Shown one piece after another: positions 4,906-12,100 of a DNA stretch of 23,041 nucleotides. How positions within the stretch are numbered: position 1 is the stretch's first letter; every line of letters starts with the position of its first letter. The stretch is from a virus. Where the stretch lies: positions 1 to 23,041 of the IMG/VR virus record IMGVR_UViG_3300025872_003212; one strand, 5' to 3'. The position numbers and the translations under genes are program-made. The notes under the pieces were generated by a model, which had not been told where the DNA came from, searched no databases, and worked only from the letters and a program-made list of their open reading frames with translations.

Positions 4906-5928
4906 ATGAAAGTCGGTCTAATTGGTCTAGGACGAATGGGGGAAGGAATGTCCCGTCGTATGATGAAAGCAGGCATTGAAGTCTGGGGGTATCGTAGGAA
5001 TTATGCAAAGGCAAATGAAGCATTTGAGAATGGTTATGTAAATGGAATTGCGACTACGATTGAAAACCTTGTTAAGATAGTTAAAGGTAACAATCACCCT
5101 GGAATCTTCCAAATGGTGGTTCCAGCAGAAACTGTAGAAGAAACGATTGAAGAACTTCTACTTTACTGTGATGAGGGTGATATTATCATTGACCACGGAA
5201 ACAGTAACTTCAAAGATAGTCGCAAACGAGCAGAACGTCTTGCAAAACTAGGTATTCAATATATTGACTGTGGTACTTCTGGTGGAGTTTATGGTCTTGA
5301 ACGTGGTTATTGTCTTATGGTTGGAGGTGAAACCACTGCGGTTTCAACTTGCTCTAAAATCTTCTCTGCACTTGCTCCAGACATTCATTCTTGCCCACGA
5401 ACCGACCCTGAAGATGGTGTAACATCAGCAGAACACGGTTGGTTGCATTGCGGTGGTCCAGGTGCAGGACACTTTGTCAAGATGGTACATAATGGCATTG
5501 AGTACGGCATGATGCAGGCATATGCAGAAGGATTTAACATTCTTAAGAGTGCTAATGCTGGTGCTCAATATGTCAGAGAAGGTGATGCAGAGGTTGCTCC
5601 AATGTCCGACCCAGAATCTTATTGTTATGATATTGATGTCTCTGAGGTTGCTGAGTTATGGCGCCGTGGAAGCGTTGTTAGCAGTTGGTTGCTGGACCTC
5701 ACTGCTGATGTGCTACGCAACAATGGTGGACTGGAGCAGTTCTCTGGAGGGGTCTCAGACAGCGGTGAGGGTCGATGGACGGTCAATGCCGCAGTGGACC
5801 TGGGAGTACCTGCCCCGGTCATCACCACTGCTCTTTATGAACGATTTAACTCTCGAAATCTTGGAACCTTCGGAGCAAAAATTCTGAATGGTATGAGGTA
5901 CATGTTTGGGGGGCATAGTGTAAGGTGA
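4906..5928 (+). CDS. gnd: 6-phosphogluconate dehydrogenase, short form
   Basis: It oxidatively decarboxylates 6-phosphogluconate to ribulose-5-phosphate. The 340-aa protein starts with a dinucleotide-binding motif, GLIGLGRMG (4-12), followed by DHGNS (96-100), GTSGGVYGLERG (123-134) and the family signature GAGHFVKMVHNGIEYGMMQ (186-204). The length suits the short, dimer-swapping class (about 300-340 aa) rather than the 470-aa cyanobacterial enzyme. The strong site AGGAG precedes the ATG. The 3' part from about 5641 to 5825 is unusually GC-rich (106 of 180 bases at 5641-5820, against about 40% on each side), suggesting recombination with another source. The stop overlaps a possible small gene that begins at GTG 5925. 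Confidence 0.96.
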   Translation: MKVGLIGLGRMGEGMSRRMMKAGIEVWGYRRNYAKANEAFENGYVNGIATTIENLVKIVKGNNHPGIFQMVVPAETVEETIEELLLYCDEGDIIIDHGNSNFKDSRKRAERLAKLGIQYIDCGTSGGVYGLERGYCLMVGGETTAVSTCSKIFSALAPDIHSCPRTDPEDGVTSAEHGWLHCGGPGAGHFVKMVHNGIEYGMMQAYAEGFNILKSANAGAQYVREGDAEVAPMSDPESYCYDIDVSEVAELWRRGSVVSSWLLDLTADVLRNNGGLEQFSGGVSDSGEGRWTVNAAVDLGVPAPVITTALYERFNSRNLGTFGAKILNGMRYMFGGHSVR

Positions 5929-6050
5929 TAAGTTCAGAAACACCTTATAAACTGGCCGAGATTATTCGTGATACTTGGCCAGGTCTTTACAGGAAACCTA
6001 AAGTATCTTATAATAAAGAAAAGGATAAGAAAGATGAAAAAATATCATGA
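5925..6050 (+). CDS. Possible 41-aa protein overlapping gnd and the next gene
   Basis: A GTG-started ORF shares bases with the gnd stop (GTGA) and ends 17 nt inside the following gene. The product, beginning ISSETPYKLAEIIRDTWPG and then LYRKPKVSY, ends in a lysine-rich tail. Composition looks protein-like and the overlap is typical of phage coupling, but a sigma70-type promoter also lies within it. No function can be assigned. It could be a chance ORF covering the intergenic region. Confidence 0.4.
   Translation: MISSETPYKLAEIIRDTWPGLYRKPKVSYNKEKDKKDEKIS
5986..6014 (+). promoter_or_regulatory. Sigma70-like promoter
   Basis: TTTACA (5986-5991) and TATAAT (6009-6014) are separated by exactly 17 nt. 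Expected initiation is near 6021, giving a very short leader containing AAGGA (6021-6025) before the ATG at 6034. It probably drives the small-gene cluster up to the HNH gene. Confidence 0.55.
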
Positions 6051-6354
6051 AGAATATTTTACAGTAAGAGAAAAAAGAACTCATAAAAAAATTTGTGATT
6101 GTGGTAATTTTGAAGATGCAATAATGATGTTGCATCTAGACGTACAAACTCGTGAAATTATAAAAAACAAGATACTGATGGACCAAGTGATTGATGTTGA
6201 AATTCCTAAGGCATTGCCAACTAATGAGATTGTAGTGAATATGGATGATGGTGTTGGTGGTTCTTGGAGAGTAGATGATCCAATTGGTAATGTACCTGGA
6301 CAATTACCACAAATCAAACTTCCTGATAGACAAGCAGAACCTGTGATAGTATGA
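6034..6354 (+). CDS. Conserved-looking phage protein, 106 aa, unrecognised
   Basis: The protein begins MKKYHEEYFTVREKRTHKK, has a CDC motif (residues 21-23), a mixed charged middle, and a proline-rich, acidic C-terminus (VDDPIGNVPGQLPQIKLP). No transmembrane segment or known catalytic motif is seen. The start at 6034 was chosen because AAGGA lies 8 nt upstream and it follows the promoter; a longer in-frame start at 5968 would begin before that promoter. Its stop overlaps the next start (ATGA at 6351-6354), so the two are translationally coupled. Confidence 0.75.
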   Translation: MKKYHEEYFTVREKRTHKKICDCGNFEDAIMMLHLDVQTREIIKNKILMDQVIDVEIPKALPTNEIVVNMDDGVGGSWRVDDPIGNVPGQLPQIKLPDRQAEPVIV

Positions 6355-6473
6355 TAAAGAAAATCATTCATTTTTTTGAAAGAGACAAAGATATTAGTGT
6401 TTATGATGAGTTTGATTATATTTTTATAACTTTAAGAGAATTAATTGAAGTTATAAAAACTGGAAATAAATAA
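6351..6473 (+). CDS. Small protein, 40 aa, unrecognised
   Basis: The ORF starts in the ATGA overlap with the preceding gene and encodes MIKKIIHFFERDKDISVYDE followed by FDYIFITLRELIEVIKTGNK. It looks like a small soluble alpha/beta or helical protein with mixed charge. The coupling overlap supports translation. It ends 18 nt before the HNH endonuclease gene, whose ribosome binding site (AAAAAGGAAG) lies in the gap. No function can be assigned. Confidence 0.55.
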   Translation: MIKKIIHFFERDKDISVYDEFDYIFITLRELIEVIKTGNK

Positions 6474-6491
6474 AAGAAAAAGGAAGTTTTT

Positions 6492-6863
6492 ATGGTTCCT
6501 CTTCATTCACCTTCAGAGTACTTGTTTCATTTACATACAACAAGTTCTGGGGAGGCGAAACGAATGTGGAGACAAAACATAAAAGAAAGTTGGAATCATC
6601 AATGTGCCTATTGTGGTTCAGAAGAAAATCTCACAATTGATCATATTGTTCCACAGTCAAAAGGAGGAATGGACTTTACAAAGAATGTAATCTGTTGCTG
6701 TCATTCTTGTAATCAATCAAAGGGACATGAGTACTGGAAACTGTGGTATGTTCAACAAGATTTTTATAGTGAAGAAAGGGTTGAAAAAATAGAAGAATGG
6801 ATGAAACCAGATCCTCCTGTTAACTTATTCAAATATCGCCCAAGAAGGAATAATCTAACTTGA
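6492..6863 (+). CDS. Free-standing HNH endonuclease
   Basis: This 123-aa protein has a zinc-bound HNH nuclease fold: C38-x2-C41, D50-H51 in TIDHIVPQSKGGMD, N65, and C70-x2-C73 followed by N74. H51 is the likely general base, with the metal bound by H51 and N74. Small stand-alone HNH genes of this type are common between genes in T4-like phages, where they can promote spread of neighbouring sequence, although some take part in DNA packaging or repair. It is not inside a recognisable intron. A good ribosome binding site (AAGGAAG) precedes the ATG. It is the last gene before the fibre cluster. Confidence 0.9.
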   Translation: MVPLHSPSEYLFHLHTTSSGEAKRMWRQNIKESWNHQCAYCGSEENLTIDHIVPQSKGGMDFTKNVICCCHSCNQSKGHEYWKLWYVQQDFYSEERVEKIEEWMKPDPPVNLFKYRPRRNNLT

Positions 6864-6870
6864 ATAAATA
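6863..6870 (+). promoter_or_regulatory. Putative late promoter before the fibre cluster
   Basis: AATAAATA matches the T4 late consensus TATAAATA at seven of eight positions and overlaps the stop codon of the HNH gene. The same ATAAATA core sits at the gene ends at 14169-14175 and 17774-17780. It would begin late transcription of the 6920 gene, with the palindrome at 6874 at the very 5' end of the message. Confidence 0.5.
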
Positions 6871-6873
6871 TAT

Positions 6874-6899
6874 CAAAGACAGTATATACTGTTTCTTTG
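6874..6899 (+). repeat. Inverted repeat / hairpin upstream of the fibre genes
   Basis: A perfect 14-bp palindrome ACAGTATATACTGT (6879-6892) is flanked by CAAAG (6874-6878) and CTTTG (6895-6899), with two unpaired T residues on one side. No poly-T tract follows, so it is not a standard terminator. It may be an operator, an mRNA 5' stabilising hairpin or a processing site. Confidence 0.6.
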
Positions 6900-6919
6900 G
6901 TAAATACCGAATGCGATAA

Positions 6920-8773
6920 ATGTCAACTCCGATCAGGATTAAACGCTCTGCTGTTCCTGGTAAAAGACCTACAGTAGACCAACTCTTAAGTGCTGAATTA
7001 GCCTATAATACTTATGATGGTGAACTCACTGCAAAGAGAGAGCGTCCAGGAATTGGTACAGATATTATTCGTATCGGTGCAGGTGCAACGGTAACTAATG
7101 TAATCTATGTCACAAAAGACGGAAACGACTCCAACACAGGACTCAAACTCGGAGACGCAAAAGCAACCATCGCAGCAGCAGTCGGAATCGCCTCAGCAGG
7201 TTCCGTTATTAGAGTTAGTGCTGGATCTTATGTAGAAAATAATCCTATTCAAATACCAAATCAAGTTAGCATTGTTGGTGATAGTTTAAGAGAAGTCTCT
7301 GTTACTCCACAAAATCAAGGAGACCTCTTTTATGTTGGTGTCGGAAACTACATTGCTGAGATCGCATTCGTAGGATCTGCAAATACAGGTGCCATTTTTG
7401 CTTTCAATCCAAATAAACCAGTTTATAACGACCAATCACCTTATATTCAGAATTGCACTAACTTCATTCCAAATAGCATCGGAATGAAAGTTGATGGTAG
7501 ATATTCTGTTGGACCAACCAAGTCAATGGTTCTTGACTCCTATACACAATACAATCAAGGTGGTATTGGAGTCTCAATTACAAATGAAGGATACGCACAG
7601 TTAGTTTCACTTTTTACAATCTGTCCAGATACTGCGGTCTTCTGTGGATCTGGTGGTGCTTGTGACTTAACAAACTCCAACGCTTCCTTTGGTAATTATG
7701 GTTTAGTTTCTGATGGTATTGGACCAAAAAAGTATACTGGGATTGTAACAACTGCTGCAGAAGCAAATAGTGATACTTTTGTTTTAGATTTGAACGTGTC
7801 AACTTATAATGTATCAAATGCAGTTTATGATAATGTCAGTGGTGTAACAACAATTACGACTTCAGCAAATCATAACTTCAGTGTTGGAATGGGAGTGACG
7901 ATTGCAGGTCTTGGATTTACCTGTCCTTCTGGTCCTGGCATTGTAACATATCCAAGTGGAAATTTTGGTTATGTGTTTGAAGTTCAGTCAGTTCCAGCAG
8001 CAAATCAACTTGTAGTTAATGTTGGTCCATCAACTCTTCCTCATACTTATGTTTCTGGTGGTACTGTTAAAATTAATGTCGTAAGACCTTTTGATGGTCA
8101 GGTTGTTTATTTTGATAATTTATATTACACTGTTAATAAGATTATAGTTGGGTCTGGAGGTACTGGATATACAAATACACCAATTATTACAATTGATTCT
8201 CCATTAACTGATTGGGGAGTTCAGGCAACAGCAGTTGCAGAAGTTGTGAATGGTTCTGTGACTTCTGTTGAAATTGTTTCAAGTGGAAGGGGGTATACAA
8301 CAACACCGAATATTACTATTTCATCACCTGATGTTGGGATAAATACAGCAATAGTTACTTTACAATTACTTCCAACTTATTATTCAATCTTAAGTTCTAC
8401 TCCAATTTCCTCTGGAATTTGTACAATTACTGTGACTGAGAATGTTCCTTATGCTGTTGGTGTTGGATCAACAGTGCCATTCTTTAAACAAAGTAGAGTA
8501 TTGGCATCTGGACATTCTTTTGAATATATTGGTTCTGGTACAAATATTAATGCTGCTCTTCCTGCTCAAGGTGGTGTTCCAATTCAAGATAATGAAGTTG
8601 ATATGAGAAATGGTGGTCTAGTTGTTTATACAAGTACCGATCAATCTGGTAATTTTAGAATTGGTGAAGGTGTGCAAATTGACCAGCAAACTGGGACAAT
8701 TTCGGGTAGATTTTATTCTAAGAGTTTGTTTTCAACAATGACACCATTTATACTCGCATTAGGGGGAGAATAA
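6920..8773 (+). CDS. Virion structural / fibre-like protein with beta-helix domain
   Basis: The 617-aa protein starts with a fibre N-terminal module (IKRSAVPGKRPTVDQL, then ELAYNTYDGEL) like those that attach phage fibres to the virion. Residues about 61-260 (VIYVTKDGNDSNTG, then SAGSYVENNPIQIPNQVSIVGD) resemble a right-handed parallel beta-helix of the pectate-lyase-like or DUF1565 type. Residues about 410-475 hold two GxGYTxTPxITI beta modules. There is no signal peptide or enzyme motif. The ATG lacks a strong ribosome binding site and lies behind the hairpin at 6874. It leads a run of fibre genes, so a tail-fibre or baseplate-attached role is likely; the exact T4 counterpart is not clear. 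Bases 7100-7200 have unusual codon use. Confidence 0.8.
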   Translation: MSTPIRIKRSAVPGKRPTVDQLLSAELAYNTYDGELTAKRERPGIGTDIIRIGAGATVTNVIYVTKDGNDSNTGLKLGDAKATIAAAVGIASAGSVIRVSAGSYVENNPIQIPNQVSIVGDSLREVSVTPQNQGDLFYVGVGNYIAEIAFVGSANTGAIFAFNPNKPVYNDQSPYIQNCTNFIPNSIGMKVDGRYSVGPTKSMVLDSYTQYNQGGIGVSITNEGYAQLVSLFTICPDTAVFCGSGGACDLTNSNASFGNYGLVSDGIGPKKYTGIVTTAAEANSDTFVLDLNVSTYNVSNAVYDNVSGVTTITTSANHNFSVGMGVTIAGLGFTCPSGPGIVTYPSGNFGYVFEVQSVPAANQLVVNVGPSTLPHTYVSGGTVKINVVRPFDGQVVYFDNLYYTVNKIIVGSGGTGYTNTPIITIDSPLTDWGVQATAVAEVVNGSVTSVEIVSSGRGYTTTPNITISSPDVGINTAIVTLQLLPTYYSILSSTPISSGICTITVTENVPYAVGVGSTVPFFKQSRVLASGHSFEYIGSGTNINAALPAQGGVPIQDNEVDMRNGGLVVYTSTDQSGNFRIGEGVQIDQQTGTISGRFYSKSLFSTMTPFILALGGE

Positions 8774-8777
8774 AAAA

Positions 8778-9119
8778 ATGGCATTAGCACTTAACGTATT
8801 TAAAACAGTTACTAAAATTGCTCCAACAAGTCCAGTTGGAATCTACACCGCACCAGTTGGATATACCGGAGTTGTCCTTTTAGCACAGGCAGCAAATATT
8901 GGAAATAATACTCAAACAATTTCTTTTTCTCATAAAAGGTCAGTTGCAGGAATTGCAGTGACTACAGAAATTTTAAAAAATTATCCAATATCGGCAAGTG
9001 ATACTGCAAATCTTCTTGCAGGTAAATTAGTTCTTGAGTCCGGTGATGTTCTTGTATTATCTGCAAGTAGTGAAACTGATATTAAATTTTTAGGAAGCAT
9101 TCTAGAAACACTTAACTAA
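8778..9119 (+). CDS. Small virion structural protein, 113 aa (putative)
   Basis: The product begins MALALNVFKTVTK and contains PVGIYTAPVGYTGVVLLAQ and a C-terminal stretch GDVLVLSASSETDIKFLGSI, a beta-rich pattern without cysteines, signal peptide or membrane span. It resembles short structural proteins encoded beside fibre genes in cyanomyoviruses; a connector or capping role is an inference from position only. The ribosome binding site GGGGGAG lies directly in the end of the preceding gene, 4 nt before this start. The next gene starts one base after its stop, indicating coupled translation. Confidence 0.75.
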   Translation: MALALNVFKTVTKIAPTSPVGIYTAPVGYTGVVLLAQAANIGNNTQTISFSHKRSVAGIAVTTEILKNYPISASDTANLLAGKLVLESGDVLVLSASSETDIKFLGSILETLN

Positions 9120-9120
9120 A

Positions 9121-12100
9121 ATGGCAAAATACGTTAGCGGCAGACAAAAAAATCTTAAAGTTGGTATATCATCTTATAGTGAAAATTTAACTTCTCTAGA
9201 GGTTATTGGATCTGCTGTTTTTAGTGGTGAAAGTTCTGGGGAACTTGTTAGAATTAGTCAAATTGGTACTGGTCCTGCTTTAATTGTAGAAGATAGTGCA
9301 AATCCAGATACCACACCTTTTGCAGTTACGACGGATGGTAGAGTTGCAATTGGTCTTGGTCCATCTGGTATTAGTACATTTTATAAGTTAGAAGTTGATG
9401 GTAATGGTAATGGTGGAGGTGTTCGTTTTGTAAGTGGTGGGCAGGGTGACTTAATCTTTAGTCACTCAAATTTAGTTTCTAATATTCGTGCTGCTGGATC
9501 TGTTCAACTTGGTCTTGGTGCAAATGGTGAAGATGCAATAAGAATTAATTTGAATAATAATGTTGGTATAGGCACAACTGTACCGACATCAAAATTGTAT
9601 GTTGTTGGTGATGGATATTTTACTGGTGTTATTACTGCTTCAAATCTTAATGTAAGTGCAGCATCTTCTTTTGCACAACTTTATGTTTCAGGTATTTCTA
9701 CTCTCGCTGCAAATGGTGGAATTACTACAACTGGTGGAGACTTATATGTTGGTGGAGACTTGTATGTTGCCGATGATTTAAGATTTGATGAGTTCACTGC
9801 AAGAAATATTAACCTCACTGGTATTGGTACTATTGAAACCTTAGATACCACAACTGGTACTATTGACTACTTATCAGGTACTAATATTTCTTATAGTGGT
9901 ATTGGCACAATAACAACATTAGATACCACCACAGGTACTATTGATTACTTAACTAATACCAATCTAAACACTTCTGGTATCGGTACTATCACCACTTTTA
10001 ATAGTACTAATTCATCCATAACGAATATTAATAGTACGGGTATTAGTACTCTTGGGGTTACAAGTACTACAAACTTAACATCTCAACAACTTTATGTTTC
10101 TGGTGTTTCTACTTTTATAAATTCAATCACTGGAACTATTTCAACTGCAACAAAATTAGAAACTGCAAGAACATTTGAAATTACTGGTGATATTGTAGCG
10201 TCTCCCATTAGTTTTAATGGAACTGGAAATGTATCATTAGCAGCAACAATCCAACCAAACTCTGTTGCTCTTGGATCTGATACTACTGGTGATTATGTGC
10301 AGTCGGTTTCTGGGACTGTAGCACAAATTACAGTTACTGGTGGAACAGGAGAGGGATCTACACCTGTTATATCGATTGCTTCAAATCCAACATTACCTGG
10401 AAACGTAACAGTTGGAAATGATTTACAAGTCAATAATAACTTAAATGTCACTGGTAATATTACAGTTGGTGGCACATCAGGTTTTATTCTTGTAGAGAAT
10501 TTTAGCGTCTCTGACGCAGATATTGTTCTCGGTTTTACTACAAATGCTTCAAACCAAGATATTTCTAATGACACTACCGCAAATCATGGTGGTATTGCTG
10601 TTGCATCTACAGAAGGTAATCCTCTTGTAAATCTTAATATTGCTGGTATTGAGACACTACCTGCCACATATAAGAAGTTTATGTGGTTTAAGGCAGGGTC
10701 TTTTGCTGGACTCAATACCGATGCCTGGTTGAGTAATTATGCTATTGGTATTGGTAGTACTCAATTTCCATCAGGTACAAGACTTGCTGCAGGGGCAGTC
10801 CAAATTACTGAGAGAGACTTAGCAGTTGTAAGAAATATCAATGCTTCTGGTATTATAACTGGAACCCTTGCAAATAATCTTACTCTTAATACTTCTGGAA
10901 CTGGTCTTTCTGGAGTTGCGACTTATAATAACTCTGGTGCGACAACTTTCACTGTTACCAGCAATGCGACTAGTAACAACACACCCAGTACAATAGTTGC
11001 TCGTGATGCTTCAGGAAACTTTAGTGCAGGAACAATAACCGCAAACTTAATTGGTACTGCTTCTACAGCATCATTCGCTACGACTGCTTACAACTTAACT
11101 AATGCTGCAAACATCACTACTGGAACTATTAACAGTGCCAGACTATCTGGAACTTATAATATTGATATAATTGGCAATGCAGCAACTTCTGATTATGCTG
11201 ATGCAGCAACATATGCCATCAATGCTGGTATTTCTACAAATGTTATTGGTGGAATAGCATCAGTTACTACATTAAATGTTTCTGGAATTACTACACTTGC
11301 TTCTGCAGGTGGTATTACTACAACTGGTGGAGATTTATATGTTGGTGGAGATTTATATGTTATCGATGATTTAGTATTTGATGAATTTACCGCAAGAAAT
11401 GGAACAATAACTGGAAGTCTAACTTCAAAACAAGTTGCTTCTCAATATTTTGGAGAATTAAACAGAAATACTCATACATCAATTACTGTAACCTCAGAGA
11501 ATAAAACTTCAAATCATAAGTATAGTGGAAGTGGTTCAGCACTTGGGTATTATTTTGATGGAGATGAATCGCCATATCTTCAGTTTATTCCTGGAAAAAC
11601 ATATAGGTTCGATCAGTCTGATGCTTCAAACACAAACCATCGTTTAAGATTTTATCTTGATGCAAATAAGAATCAAGAATATACTGATGGAGTAACATCT
11701 AGTGGAACTCCAGGAAACTCTGGTGCATATACAGAAATTGTAGTTACTAAAACTACACCAATAGTTCTTTATTACCAGTCAGATAATGATGTTCTGATGG
11801 GTAATCAAATACAAACGGTTGGATCGTTTGTATATCTTGCAAATAATGTTGGTGTAGGAACTACAAATCCAGTCCAACAATTCCAAGTTGGGCAGACATT
11901 TGTTGTAACTTCAAATACTAATGTTGGTGTAGGAACTACAAATCCAACCGCTAAATTAGATGTTATTGGGCACACTGAACTTGATACTCTTAATGTTTCT
12001 GTTGCTTCTACTACAGGGAGATTGAATGTTTCTGGTCTTACAACAACTCAAACATTACATGTAAGTTCTGGATCTACATTCAGAGATGATATTACAGTTC

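Noticed and set aside
4208-5943. Minus-strand and alternative-frame ORFs over zwf and gnd
   Set aside because: They lie fully within well-supported enzymes and show no recognisable motifs.
6874-6899. Rho-independent terminator of the HNH gene
   Set aside because: The stem has an AT-rich centre and no T run after it, so it is listed as an inverted repeat only.
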